Assembly (NCBI GenBank): GCA_963800975.1
Contig: CAWDDB010000014.1
Span: 620,001-684,000, forward strand
DNA length: 64,000 nucleotides
Direction of reading: 5' to 3'
From: JALYGY01 sp963800975
GTDB lineage: Bacteria > Actinomycetota > Rubrobacteria > Rubrobacterales > Rubrobacteraceae
Part shown: positions 49,708-58,528 of the stretch, one piece after another
Layout of the letters: every line of letters begins with the position of its first letter
How positions within the stretch are numbered: the stretch's first letter is position 1
Translations under genes and position numbers: made by a program
The notes under the pieces: model-generated
The model's database searches: none
Seen by the model: the letters and a program-made list of their open reading frames with translations, nothing else
Told to the model about the DNA's origin: nothing

Positions 49708-50637
49708 ATGACACCCATAGACCGCGCGACCCTCGCGTCCTCTATCGCCCCCTTCGGCCGCAGCAGCACGCTCCCCGCCGAGGCGTACACAGGCGAGGCC
49801 GTTCTCGGGTGGGAGCTGGAGCACTTCTTCGACGACGGCTGGGTCTGCGCGGGCCGCTCAGAAGATCTGGGCGATGCCGGCGACCGGCGCGTCGTGGGGT
49901 GGCACGGCTGGGCGTTCGTCAACGTCGGCGGCGGCGCGCCCGCGTTCGAGGAACACGTGGGCAACCTGGACCAGTTGATCCGGAACTACGGCTGCGAGGA
50001 TCTCGTCGTCGCGGCCCGCCACGACTACGAGATAGCGGCCAACTGGAAGATCCTGGCCGAGAACTACCACGAGTGCTACCACTGCTCCTCCATCCACCCC
50101 GAGCTCTGCCAGGTCAGCCCGCCGACCAGCGGCGGCGACAACCTGGAGCCCGAGGGAGCCTGGATCGGGGGCCCCATGACCCTCTACGAAGGCGTCGAGA
50201 CGATGTCGCTAGACGGCAGGAGCCACGCCCCCAATCTGCCGAACTTGGCAGAGGGGGAGGACCGAACGGTCCACTACTTCCAGCTCTTCCCGAACCTCCT
50301 CATAAGCCCCCACCCCGACTACGTGCTGACCCACCGCCTCGTGCCCGTCGCTCCTAACCTCACGCACGTCGAGTGCGAGTGGCTCTTCAGCCGCGAGGCC
50401 GTAGAGACCGAAGGCTTCGACCCCTCCTACGCCACGGAGTTCTGGGACATCACCAACCGCCAGGACTGGCACGCCTGCGAGTCCGTCCAGCGGGGCGTCG
50501 CCTCGCGCGGCTACAGGCGGGGTCCCCTCTCCCCGCGCGAGGACGCCGTCTACCAGCTCATCACCATGGTCGCGAAGGGCTATCTCGAAGGCGGGGTCTC
50601 GCGCCCCGCGAGCCGCGCCGTCGAGCCGGTCGGGTAG
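49708..50637 (+). CDS. Rieske-type oxygenase lacking the Rieske domain
   Basis: A 309-residue protein. The first ~50 residues match the start of ring-hydroxylating oxygenase alpha subunits (TLPAEAYTGEAVLGWELEHFFDDGWVCAGRSEDL). The sequence then jumps from GDRRVVG directly to WHGWAFVNVGGG, which normally follows the [2Fe-2S] domain. No CxH...CxxH motif remains. The catalytic domain is intact, with NWKILAENYHECYHCSSIHPE supplying the mononuclear iron ligands, and resembles the choline/glycine-betaine oxygenase group. About 85 residues seem missing without a frameshift. It may be inactive, or receive electrons another way. Confidence 0.8.
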   Translation: MTPIDRATLASSIAPFGRSSTLPAEAYTGEAVLGWELEHFFDDGWVCAGRSEDLGDAGDRRVVGWHGWAFVNVGGGAPAFEEHVGNLDQLIRNYGCEDLVVAARHDYEIAANWKILAENYHECYHCSSIHPELCQVSPPTSGGDNLEPEGAWIGGPMTLYEGVETMSLDGRSHAPNLPNLAEGEDRTVHYFQLFPNLLISPHPDYVLTHRLVPVAPNLTHVECEWLFSREAVETEGFDPSYATEFWDITNRQDWHACESVQRGVASRGYRRGPLSPREDAVYQLITMVAKGYLEGGVSRPASRAVEPVG

Positions 50638-50658
50638 GCAGGCGCTTCGCCAAAGGCA

Positions 50659-50694
50659 CACGAAAGCCCACGGCGCGCGCCGTGGGCTTTCGTG
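50659..50694. terminator. Bidirectional terminator, 36-bp perfect palindrome
   Basis: The half-site CACGAAAGCCCACGGCGC (50659-50676) is followed immediately by its exact complement (50677-50694). It lies 22 bp past the oxygenase stop and 66 bp before the stop of the convergent E2 gene, so it can serve both operons. Confidence 0.8.
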
Positions 50695-50713
50695 ATACCT
50701 GAAACCCGACGTA

Positions 50714-50741
50714 GTAGGGGCGCTTCGCGAATCGCCCCTAC
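50714..50741. repeat. REP-like palindrome
   Basis: GTAGGGGCG (50714-50722), a 10-nt partly palindromic loop, and CGCCCCTAC (50733-50741). The outer GTAGGG/CCCTAC arms match those of the hairpin at 45355-45384, suggesting a dispersed element. Confidence 0.55.
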
Positions 50742-50759
50742 GGTACCGACAGGTCGGCC

Positions 50760-52085
50760 TTACACCATCAACAGCACGGGGTTCTCGAGGGTCTTCTTGA
50801 CCTCCGCCATGTACACGGCCCCGTCGCGGCCGTTGGCGATGCGGTGGTCGGCCGAGAGGGTCAGCTTCATGAAAGAGCCTGGGACGATCTCGCCGTCCTC
50901 GTCGTAGCTCGGGCGCCTGTCGATCGAGCTAACCGCGACTATAGCCGCCTGGGGTGGGTTGATGATGGCGGTGAAGCTCTCGATGCCGAACATGCCCATG
51001 TTGGATACGGTGATGGTCCCGCCCTGGTACTCCTCGGGCTTGAGGCCGCCCTCGCGCGCCCTGGTCGCCAGGTCCTTGGACTCGCGCGAGATCTGGGCGA
51101 GCCCCTTGCTGGCTATGTCCCTTATGACGGGGGTGATGAGGCCCTGGTCGAGGGCCACGGCCATCGCCATGTCCACCTTCTCGTGCAACTCGACGCCCTT
51201 CGTGGTGTAGAGGGCGTTGAGGTTCGGGTTGTTCCTCAGGGCCACGGCGCACGCCTTCATCACGAAGTCGTTCACGGAGAGCTTGAGACCCTCATCCTCG
51301 AGCTGGGCGTTCAGCTGCTTCCTGAGCCCCATCGCGGCGTCCATCTTCACCTCGACGGTCGCGTAGAAGTGTGGGACGTGCTGCTTGGACTCGGTCATCC
51401 GCTCGCCGATGACCTGCATCATGCGCGTGGGCTCGACGAGCTGGGTGCCGGGCTCCTCGGTCGGCTCGGGTAGACGCGCGGGCTGGAAGCCCTGCATCTC
51501 TGCCTGCTGGGGCTGCGGCTCCTCCGCCGCCTCGACGTCGGCCTGACCGTCCGTCTTCTGGGCGTCGCCGCTCTCCATCGCAGCCCTCACGTCGCGCTCG
51601 ACGATGCGGCCCGCCGGTCCGGAGCCTTCGATCTTGGCCAGGTCGAGGTCGTTCTCGTCCGCCAGACGCCTCACTATCGGTGAGGCGCGGAAGTGGCCGT
51701 CCGCCTGGGCTTGCTCGTCGGGCGCTTCCTCTTCCTCCTCGGGGGCCTCTTCCTCGGTCTCGGTCGCCGTCTGCGCCTGCGCCTCGCCGTCGCCGCCTTC
51801 CTCGGCTTCCTCCTCGGCCCCGCCGCCGGATCGCTCGGGCACCTCCTCGCCCTCGCCGGCTATAAAGGCGATAGCCTCTCCGACCGGGATGTCCTGGCCC
51901 TCGTCGGCAATAAGCTGGGCGAGCGTGCCGGCGTCCTCGGCTTCCAGCTCGAGCGTGACCTTGTCCGTCTCGATCTCGGCTATCGCGTCGCCCTCGGAAA
52001 CGTCGTCACCCTCGCTCTTGAGCCATTTGACGAGGGTGCCCTCCTCCATCGCGTCGCCCATCTTGGGCATGATCACATCAGGCAA
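50760..52085 (-). CDS. pdhC: 2-oxo acid dehydrogenase E2 (dihydrolipoamide acyltransferase)
   Basis: A 441-residue E2 core of a pyruvate/branched-chain-type dehydrogenase complex. An N-terminal lipoyl domain (IMPKMGDAMEEGTLVKWL, lipoylated Lys in ETDKVTLE) is followed by an acidic Glu/Ala linker and a peripheral-subunit-binding domain (RASPIVRRLADENDLDL). A second linker leads to the catalytic domain ending LSADHRIANGRDGA, with the catalytic His; the usual DG pair reads NG. The TTG start is 1 bp after the pdhB stop and gives the canonical N-terminus. E3 is not in the window. Confidence 0.94.
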   Translation of the reverse strand: MPDVIMPKMGDAMEEGTLVKWLKSEGDDVSEGDAIAEIETDKVTLELEAEDAGTLAQLIADEGQDIPVGEAIAFIAGEGEEVPERSGGGAEEEAEEGGDGEAQAQTATETEEEAPEEEEEAPDEQAQADGHFRASPIVRRLADENDLDLAKIEGSGPAGRIVERDVRAAMESGDAQKTDGQADVEAAEEPQPQQAEMQGFQPARLPEPTEEPGTQLVEPTRMMQVIGERMTESKQHVPHFYATVEVKMDAAMGLRKQLNAQLEDEGLKLSVNDFVMKACAVALRNNPNLNALYTTKGVELHEKVDMAMAVALDQGLITPVIRDIASKGLAQISRESKDLATRAREGGLKPEEYQGGTITVSNMGMFGIESFTAIINPPQAAIVAVSSIDRRPSYDEDGEIVPGSFMKLTLSADHRIANGRDGAVYMAEVKKTLENPVLLMV

Positions 52086-52086
52086 C

Positions 52087-53079
52087 TTACTTCTCCTCTA
52101 TGTAGAGCACCCTGCGTGCCGCGTTCGCCACCTGCTTGTCGCTCGGGAATGCCGCCAGCTCCAGGTTCCTCGCGTAGGGAGCCGGGACCTCGGCCCCGCT
52201 CACCCGCTCCACCGGAGCGTCCAAATAATCGAAGGCCCGATCCTGGATGATCGCCGCGACCTCGCTCGCGACCCCGAACCACCGCCACTGTTCCTGCACC
52301 GCCACAGCCCGATGCGTCTTCTCCACGGACTCGACGATGGCGTCCTCGTCGAAGGGCCTGATCGACCTGAGGTCTATGACCTCGGCGCTGACCCCGTCTT
52401 CCTCTTCTAGCGTGTCCGCGACCCGCAGGCACAGGTTCACCTGACGCCCGTAGGCGACGAGGGTTACGTCCGAGCCCTCGCGGGCTATCCTTGCCTTGCC
52501 GAAGGGGATGGCGTTGTCGCCGTCTTCCACCTCGCCCTTGGTACCGTATAGCGCCCCGGCCTCCAGGAAGATCACGCAGTTGTCGTCGCGGATTGCGGTC
52601 AGCATTAGACCCTTGACGTCGTTTGGGGTGACGGGAGAGACCACCTTGAGCCCCGGGAAGTGACCGTAGAGGTTCTCGAGGCTGTGGGTGTGCTGGGCGC
52701 TGAGCTGGACACCGCCGCCGTTCGGTCCTCTTATGACCATCGGCACCTTTACCTGCCCGCCGGAGAAATAGCGCACCTTGGCGGCGCTCTGGATGATCTG
52801 GTCCGTAGCCAGGAACGAGAAGTTCCAGGTCATCATCTCGACGACGGGCCGCATGCCCTGCATAGCCATCCCGACGGCCGCCCCGGTGAACCCGAGCTCG
52901 GAGATGGGGGTGTCGATGATCCGCCTTGGGCCGTACTCGTCGATTAGCCCGTCCGTGATCAGGTGGGTGCCGCCGTACACTCCGATGTCCTCACCCATGA
53001 GGACGACGTTCTCGTCGCGGTCGAGCTCGTGGACCATGCCCTCGCGCAGCGCCTCGCGGTAGGTCTTCGTCTCGGCCAT
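52087..53079 (-). CDS. pdhB: 2-oxo acid dehydrogenase E1 component, beta subunit
   Basis: A 330-residue transketolase-like E1 beta that, with E1 alpha, decarboxylates pyruvate or a branched-chain 2-oxo acid using thiamine diphosphate. Family segments are TYREALREGMVHELDRDENVVLMGEDIGVYGG, DTPISELGFTGAAVGMAM, and VIDLRSIRPFDEDAIVESV near 230. Its ATG overlaps the pdhA stop (TAATG), so translation is coupled. The frame remains open 0.5 kb into pdhA, but that part is a shadow. Confidence 0.94.
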   Translation of the reverse strand: MAETKTYREALREGMVHELDRDENVVLMGEDIGVYGGTHLITDGLIDEYGPRRIIDTPISELGFTGAAVGMAMQGMRPVVEMMTWNFSFLATDQIIQSAAKVRYFSGGQVKVPMVIRGPNGGGVQLSAQHTHSLENLYGHFPGLKVVSPVTPNDVKGLMLTAIRDDNCVIFLEAGALYGTKGEVEDGDNAIPFGKARIAREGSDVTLVAYGRQVNLCLRVADTLEEEDGVSAEVIDLRSIRPFDEDAIVESVEKTHRAVAVQEQWRWFGVASEVAAIIQDRAFDYLDAPVERVSGAEVPAPYARNLELAAFPSDKQVANAARRVLYIEEK

Positions 53080-54140
53080 TACTTCTCCCCCAGGTACTCG
53101 TCTTCGCCGGCGTAGACGTCGGTGTAGAGCTCCTCGATGGGGGGTTCTTCGCTCTCGTCGGCGAACTTGACGGCCTCGCTTATCGTCTCTTTGGCCTCGC
53201 CCTTTATCTCTTCGAGCTTGTCCTCGTCCACGGCGTCGTCGTCGAGGAGCTTCTTCTCTAGAAGCCCGATGGGGTCGCGCTGGCGCCACTCCTGCACCTC
53301 TTCCTTGGTGCGGTACTTCTCGAAGAAGTCGGCGGCGCCGTGCGGGGCCGTCCTGTAGGTCATTGCCTCGACGGCGTAGGGTTTGCCGGTCTCCCTTATC
53401 TGCTCGACCGTCCTCTCTGCGACCTCGATGACGGCCTCGAGGTCCATCCCGTCCACCTCTTCGTGCTCTATGCCGTAGGCGTCGAACTTGGCGTCCAGGT
53501 TCGTCATCGCCGTGGTGCGCTCGACGCTCGTGCCCATCCCGTACTGGTTGTTCTCCACGATAAACAGGCAGGGGCACATCCCGTCCTTGCCCCACAGACC
53601 GGCCAGGTTGGTCGCCTCGTGGAACGCGCCGGTGGACATGGCGCCGTCTCCCAGGTAGAGCTGGGTGACGTTGTCCGTCTCCGCGTACCTCTGAGCGTAG
53701 GCGAGGCCGACGCCGATGGGGATGTGGCCGCCGACGATCCCGTAGCCGCCCATGAGCCCGCGCTCGACGTCGAAGAGGTGCATGGAGCCACCCTTGCCCT
53801 TGACGATGCCCGTGCCCTTGCCGTAGAGCTCGGCCATCACGTTCTTGGGATCCGAGCCCAAAAGGAGCGCGTGGGCGTGGTCCCTGTAAGCGGTGATGAC
53901 CTTGTCGCCCTCTTTGAAGGCCTCCAGGAAGCCGGTGGCCACCGCCTCCTGCCCGATGTAGACGTGGAGGTAGCCCCCGATCTTGCCTTGCCTGAAGCCC
54001 CTCTGCGTCGCCTCCTCGAACGCCCGGATCAGCACCATCTCGCGGTAGAGGTCCACGAGACGATCCGTGCCCGTGGCTACCGCGCCCTCGTTACGGGCCT
54101 GCGTCTCCCCGTTTTCCGGGTGCCCGTTTTCTGCCGACAT
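53079..54140 (-). CDS. pdhA: 2-oxo acid dehydrogenase E1 component, alpha subunit
   Basis: A 353-residue E1 alpha. The thiamine-diphosphate motif GDGAMSTGAFHEATNLAGLW ... VENN, the family opening LYREMVLIRAFEEATQRG, GGSMHLFD, and the C-terminal YRTAPHGAADFFEKYRTKEEVQEW are all present. The ATG at 54140 has AAGGGG upstream. Forty-four codons of open frame before it look non-coding. The three-gene operon order alpha-beta-E2 is standard. The acceptor specificity (pyruvate, branched-chain or acetoin) cannot be fixed. Confidence 0.94.
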   Translation of the reverse strand: MSAENGHPENGETQARNEGAVATGTDRLVDLYREMVLIRAFEEATQRGFRQGKIGGYLHVYIGQEAVATGFLEAFKEGDKVITAYRDHAHALLLGSDPKNVMAELYGKGTGIVKGKGGSMHLFDVERGLMGGYGIVGGHIPIGVGLAYAQRYAETDNVTQLYLGDGAMSTGAFHEATNLAGLWGKDGMCPCLFIVENNQYGMGTSVERTTAMTNLDAKFDAYGIEHEEVDGMDLEAVIEVAERTVEQIRETGKPYAVEAMTYRTAPHGAADFFEKYRTKEEVQEWRQRDPIGLLEKKLLDDDAVDEDKLEEIKGEAKETISEAVKFADESEEPPIEELYTDVYAGEDEYLGEK

Positions 54141-54255
54141 AGACGGCCCCTTCCCACCTCGCGGTACAACCCTGCGAACGACGAACAGAATAGCACTCCT
54201 CGCCGCCTCGTACGCATATTTTATTGCCGCTTTGGCCCAGATGTATGCACGGTTC

Positions 54256-54828
54256 TCAGACCCTGTGTCCAACTTGCTCCTCCAGCCACCCGCGCAGCCG
54301 CCGGAAGGCCCTCGTCCTGTGGGAGTCCCTGTGCTTGTCTTCGCCCATCTCCGCGTAGGTGAGATCGCTCCCCCGCGGCACGAAGATCGGGTCCCACCCG
54401 AAACCCGCTTCCCCCCTCGGCTCCAGCGAGATCTCGCCCCCCACCACGCCGTCGAACACCCGCACGCTCCCGTCCGCCCCGGCGACCGCCACTACGCAGA
54501 CGGCCCTGGCACCCCGTCGCGTGTCTGCGAGCATGCGGAGGATGCCCTCGTTGCCGACGCTCGCCAGGAACCACTTGGTGAGCGCCCCCGGCAGCCCGTT
54601 CCAGGCCTCGACCACTAGCCCGGAGTCCTCGACGATGACGAGGCAAGGCGGCGACCCGAGCGCCTTCCTGGCGGCGCTGGCCTTGCGCCTGGCGACCTCG
54701 GCGAACTGCAGGGACTGGACCTCGGGTACCTCGTCGTCTCCCAGATCGGCCATCTCGAGCTCCACCCCGAGAACGCGCTGGGCCTCGCGGCGCTTGTTCT
54801 CGTTGGTGGTAACGAAGACGGCCCTCAT
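54256..54828 (-). CDS. Non-canonical purine NTP pyrophosphatase (RdgB/HAM1 family)
   Basis: A 190-residue ITPase that hydrolyses dITP/XTP and keeps deaminated purines out of nucleic acids. The start segment VFVTTNENKRREAQRVLG carries the family NxxK, EDSGLVVEAWNGLPGALTKWFL the catalytic Asp region, and FGWDPIFVPRG plus a C-terminal HRTRAFRRL the base-recognition part. TKWFL after the PG motif is closer to archaeal/eukaryotic ITPases than to E. coli RdgB. The start ATG 54828 is 48 bp from a divergent gene. Confidence 0.88.
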   Translation of the reverse strand: MRAVFVTTNENKRREAQRVLGVELEMADLGDDEVPEVQSLQFAEVARRKASAARKALGSPPCLVIVEDSGLVVEAWNGLPGALTKWFLASVGNEGILRMLADTRRGARAVCVVAVAGADGSVRVFDGVVGGEISLEPRGEAGFGWDPIFVPRGSDLTYAEMGEDKHRDSHRTRAFRRLRGWLEEQVGHRV

Positions 54829-54876
54829 GGCGCGCAAGTCTACAACCCTTGTGTTCTTTATGATACAGTCGCCGCC

Positions 54877-55464
54877 ATGCAAGAGGTCCGGGTGGAGAGC
54901 CTCGACGGGCTGGAGATGCGGGGGAGAGAGCTCAGGCTCTCGGCCAACGCTGGTCGGCTGCGCATCGTGTTCCCGAGGGAGATCTGGGAACACCTCCGCT
55001 CCAGCGCCCCCGACGTGGAAGAGCCCAACGCCGACGAGCTCGAGGAGCTGCGCGCCATAGAACGCGGTCTCGAATCCCACGCCAGAAGGCACGACTTCGA
55101 GGCCGTCCTGACGGGGATCGGCACGGGCGAGCCTGGCCTCGACTACGGCCTCGTGCTGAGGCCCGCGGGGCTACTCGCCGTGACCACCGGCTACCTCTTC
55201 GCGCCCGTGGTCGGGGTCGGCCTGATGGAACGGGTCGGGGCGGTACTCGTCGCGGACACGATAGTGGAGCAGGCGTACGTGATCGGGGCCGTGGCGAGCG
55301 AGGAGGCCCTGGCCGCCGGGGACGAGAACCTCAAGGCCCTCCGCGTGCGCGGGCGCCGCTGCAGCACCAGCCGCTTCGAGATGGCGCCGGAGCTCTGGCA
55401 GGTCCTCTCGGAGGACCTTGGCTGGGAGAACGTCGAGACCTTCGTGAACGATGGGGGTGTGTAG
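54877..55464 (+). CDS. Hypothetical protein
   Basis: A 195-residue protein I do not recognise. The first 75 residues are charged and helical, containing RIVFPREIWEHLRSSAP and a Glu-rich stretch. Then comes a more hydrophobic alpha/beta part (GLLAVTTGYLFAPVVGVGLMERVGAVLVAD) and a C-terminal RRCSTSRFEMAPELWQVLSEDLGWENVETF. TATGAT at 54859-54864 may be a -10 box, which would make the transcript nearly leaderless. The aminotransferase gene begins directly after its stop, so the two are an operon. Confidence 0.7.
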   Translation: MQEVRVESLDGLEMRGRELRLSANAGRLRIVFPREIWEHLRSSAPDVEEPNADELEELRAIERGLESHARRHDFEAVLTGIGTGEPGLDYGLVLRPAGLLAVTTGYLFAPVVGVGLMERVGAVLVADTIVEQAYVIGAVASEEALAAGDENLKALRVRGRRCSTSRFEMAPELWQVLSEDLGWENVETFVNDGGV

Positions 55465-56793
55465 TTGCCGCTCGTAGACCTCGACCGGTTCGATTTCCTG
55501 TACTCCGAGCGGGTCAAGGGCATGAAGACGGCCGTCACCCGCGACCTCATGGCCACCCTCTCGCGGCCAGGCATCATCTCGCTCGCCGGCGGCTTCCCGG
55601 ACACGCGGGCCTTCGGGGAGGAGGCCTTCCGCGAGATCGCCGAGAGCATCGCGGGCGAGACCGCCCAGGCCCTGCAGTACGGGCCGACCTCGGGCCTCGA
55701 ACCCGTAAAGGACGTCATAGTCGAGGTGATGGCCGCGGAGGGCACGAGGGCCAGGCAGGAGGACGTCTTCGTAACCACCGGCGCCCAGCAGGGCCTCGAC
55801 CTCATCGCCAAGGTCTTCCTGGACGACGGTGACGCGATACTTTGCGAGGGCCCGACCTACGCCGGGGCCCTGAACGCCTTCGCGGCCTACAGGCCGCGCA
55901 TAGCCCACGTCCCGATGGACCGGGCCGGCATGATCCCGGTGGCGGCCCGCGAGACGCTGCACAAGGCCCGCAAGCAGGGTCTGCACGTCAAGTTCATCTA
56001 CACCGTCCCGAACTTCCAGAACCCAGCCGGGGTCACCCTTGTGACAGAGCGCAGGCAGGAGCTTCTTGAGATCGCGCGCGAGTTCGATCTCGTCGTCGTC
56101 GAGGACAACCCCTACGGGATGCTGCGCTTCGAGGGCGAGCCGCTCCCGACGCTGGCGGCGCTGGAGCAAGAACAAGAGGGGGTCGTGGACCGGGTGGTAT
56201 ACCTCGGGACGTTCTCCAAGATATTCGCCCCGGGCGTCAGGCTCGGGTGGGTCCACGCCCAGCCGGGGATACTGCACAAGATCAACATCGGCAAGCAGGG
56301 GGCCGACCTCTGCTCCTCCAACCTCACTCAGATGATGATCTACTCCTACTTCCAGAACGCAGACTGGCGCGCCTACGTGCGGCGCCTGAGCGGGATGTAC
56401 AAGGAGCGCCGGGACGCGATGCTAGACGCCCTCGCCGAGTTCATGCCCAAGGAGGTCCACTGGACCCACCCCGAGGGGGGCCTCTTCGTGTGGGCCACCC
56501 TGCCCTCCTACCTCGACGCAACCGCGATGCTGCCGAGGGCCATAGCGCGCAACGTCGCCTACGTGCCTGGCGAAGGCTTCTACGCCGGTGGGGCGGGAAA
56601 GAACCACATGCGGCTCAACTTCTCCTTCGTGGAGCCGGAGCGGATCCGCCGCGGCATCGAGCTGCTCTCGGAAGTCGTGCGCGAGCGCATGGAGCTCCGA
56701 TCTGACCTGGAGCGCGGCTCCCAGCGCGGCGCACGTCAAGGCACGCGACAGGGCTCCCGCCCGACGAGCTTCGCCGCCGGCTCGGACGGATGA
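55465..56793 (+). CDS. PLP-dependent aminotransferase (LysN/MocR-catalytic type)
   Basis: A 442-residue fold type I aminotransferase of the 2-aminoadipate/aromatic group, without a GntR domain. Seen are ISLAGGFPDTRAFGEEAF, the cofactor pocket YGPTSGLEPVKD and TTGAQQGLDL, VPNFQNPAGVTL, EDNPYGMLRF and the PLP-lysine motif GTFSKIFAPGVRLGW. A low-complexity Gln/Gly/Arg tail ends the protein. The TTG start directly follows the upstream stop. An ATP-grasp ligase follows 7 bp later, suggesting a shared pathway, not identified. Confidence 0.88.
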   Translation: MPLVDLDRFDFLYSERVKGMKTAVTRDLMATLSRPGIISLAGGFPDTRAFGEEAFREIAESIAGETAQALQYGPTSGLEPVKDVIVEVMAAEGTRARQEDVFVTTGAQQGLDLIAKVFLDDGDAILCEGPTYAGALNAFAAYRPRIAHVPMDRAGMIPVAARETLHKARKQGLHVKFIYTVPNFQNPAGVTLVTERRQELLEIAREFDLVVVEDNPYGMLRFEGEPLPTLAALEQEQEGVVDRVVYLGTFSKIFAPGVRLGWVHAQPGILHKINIGKQGADLCSSNLTQMMIYSYFQNADWRAYVRRLSGMYKERRDAMLDALAEFMPKEVHWTHPEGGLFVWATLPSYLDATAMLPRAIARNVAYVPGEGFYAGGAGKNHMRLNFSFVEPERIRRGIELLSEVVRERMELRSDLERGSQRGARQGTRQGSRPTSFAAGSDG

Positions 56794-56800
56794 GTCCGGC

Positions 56801-57757
56801 GTGACGCGCCTGGTCGTCCTGCGCGGCGGGACCTCGATGGAGCGGGACATCTCCTTCGTGACGGGCAACAGGGTCCAGCACGCCCTGGAGCGCCTCGGCC
56901 ACGAGGTTCACCCGCTGGACATCGAGGACGCGACGACGGGGGCCCTGATGGAGATCGCGCCTGAGGCGGCCTTCGTCTGCTTGCACGGCCCCGGCGGCGA
57001 GGACGGCACCGTTCAGGCGCTCCTGGAGACGCTCGGCATACCGTACACGGGCAGCGGGCCGCTCTCGAGCATCCGTTGCATGGACAAGGACTACGCCAAG
57101 CGCGCCGCGCGCGCCGCCGGCGTACCGACCCCGCCGTTCAGGACCTTTTTCCGGCGGGCGATGAACGAGATGGGCGCCGCCGCCGCCCTGGAAACCGCCG
57201 GAGACACCCTAGGCTACCCGCTTGCCGTCAAGCCCGCGCGGGAGGGGTCGAGCTTCGGGCTCTCGCGGGTCGAGGAACCGGAGGGGCTGCTGGACGCCGT
57301 CTACGAGGCCTTCGGCTACGACGCCAAGATCCTGCTCGAGCGGTGGGTGGAAGGGGCCGAGGTCTCCGTCCCCGTCCTGGAGCCAGCCGGCGAGGAGCCT
57401 AGGGCCCTCGGGCTGGTCGAGATCAGGCCGCGCGAGGGCGACTACAACTTCGAGGCCAAGTACACCCCGGGCGCGACCGACTTCGCCATCCCGGCCGAGA
57501 TCCCACCAGAATCGGCGGCTAACCTGGAGGAGACGGCCCTCGCGGCCTACCGCGCCCTCGGCTGCTCCGGCTACGCGAGGGTGGACACGATCTTCGCCGA
57601 TGACACCCCCTGGGTCATAGACGTGAAGACCATCCCCGGCTTTACCGAAACCTCGACCTTCCCGCTCGCGGCCGAGTCCGCAGGCATCTCTTTCGAGACG
57701 GTGGTCGAAACCATTCTGGAGGCGGCGCTACGCACGGAGGCCACCTCCAAGTTGTAG
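56801..57757 (+). CDS. D-alanine--D-alanine ligase-like ATP-grasp enzyme
   Basis: A 318-residue protein of the Ddl family with a GTG start. It has GGTSMERDISF near residue 9, LHGPGGEDGTVQALLETLG near 60, the DKDYAKRAARAAGVPTPPF lid, EGSSFGLSRV and a REGDYNFEAKYTPGATDF loop. The C-terminal metal motif normally reads LEVNTLPGMT. Here it is VIDVKTIPGFTETSTFP, so the Asn that binds Mg is a Lys and the Glu an Asp. It may be a true Ddl variant or a ligase for another dipeptide. The neighbour is an aminotransferase rather than murF. Confidence 0.82.
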   Translation: MTRLVVLRGGTSMERDISFVTGNRVQHALERLGHEVHPLDIEDATTGALMEIAPEAAFVCLHGPGGEDGTVQALLETLGIPYTGSGPLSSIRCMDKDYAKRAARAAGVPTPPFRTFFRRAMNEMGAAAALETAGDTLGYPLAVKPAREGSSFGLSRVEEPEGLLDAVYEAFGYDAKILLERWVEGAEVSVPVLEPAGEEPRALGLVEIRPREGDYNFEAKYTPGATDFAIPAEIPPESAANLEETALAAYRALGCSGYARVDTIFADDTPWVIDVKTIPGFTETSTFPLAAESAGISFETVVETILEAALRTEATSKL

Positions 57758-57956
57758 ATCCGGCGTCCACGTCGGGAGCCCTCTGCTAGGTTTTCTGCGA
57801 TCCGGATTCTCTTGGCTCAGGCGAGAACCGTTTGCTGAGCCCATCACCGCCACCTGGTCGACTCCCCCCGCATCGGCAAACCGCTTAACTTATCCGGCAC
57901 CATCCGAGTGGCCCCGCAAGGCGACCGGGTAGAATCTTGGCAAGATAGGAGAGGAC

Positions 57957-58484
57957 ATGCGTAAACCGCTGGCCGCCGCGGGCAGTGCCGCGTTCTTCGT
58001 GCTCGCGCCAGGCACCGTCGCCGGCCTCGTTCCCTGGTGGATAACGCGTTGGGAGGTGCGCGAACCCCTGCCGTACTGGGGGCTCGTGCGGGTCGTGGGC
58101 TTCGCCCTGATTCTCGCGGGCGTGGTCTTCCTGGTCCACGCTTTCGCGCGGTTCGTCGTGGAGGGGCTCGGAACCCCCGCGCCCGTCGCGCCCACGGAGC
58201 GTCTGGTCGTCGGCGGCCTCTACCGCCACGTCCGTAACCCGATGTACGTGGCTGTGCTCGCGATCATCGTCGGCCAGTCCCTGGCCCTCGGCCGGCCGAT
58301 ATTGCTGGCGTACGCCGCGATCGTCTGGGTCGCCGTCGCCTCGTTCGTCCGCTTCTACGAGGAACCGACGCTGAGCCACCGTTTCGGAGCGCAGTACGAA
58401 GAGTACAGGCGCGCCGTGCCGGCGTGGTGGCCCCGCCTGCGACCGTGGAGATCCGGCGAGCGTGACGGGGCAGGCACACCATAA
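57957..58484 (+). CDS. Isoprenylcysteine methyltransferase-like (ICMT/PEMT) membrane protein
   Basis: A 175-residue protein with about four membrane spans and the SAM-binding C-terminal signature of the ICMT/PEMT family: GLYRHVRNPMYVAVLAIIVG, then EEPTLSHRFGAQYEEYRRAVPAWWP. Bacterial members methylate unknown lipids or carboxylates at the membrane. It is a single gene between the Ddl-like gene and the convergent regulator. Confidence 0.88.
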   Translation: MRKPLAAAGSAAFFVLAPGTVAGLVPWWITRWEVREPLPYWGLVRVVGFALILAGVVFLVHAFARFVVEGLGTPAPVAPTERLVVGGLYRHVRNPMYVAVLAIIVGQSLALGRPILLAYAAIVWVAVASFVRFYEEPTLSHRFGAQYEEYRRAVPAWWPRLRPWRSGERDGAGTP

Positions 58485-58528
58485 CCCGCCCGCAGGCCTG
58501 GAGGAAGAAAGCGGGTGGACCTGGGAGG

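Noticed and set aside
53080..53595. Extended E1 beta frame reaching into pdhA
   Set aside because: The extra part is Arg/Gly-rich shadow sequence opposite in character to real coding, and the ATG overlapping the pdhA stop gives the canonical E1 beta start.
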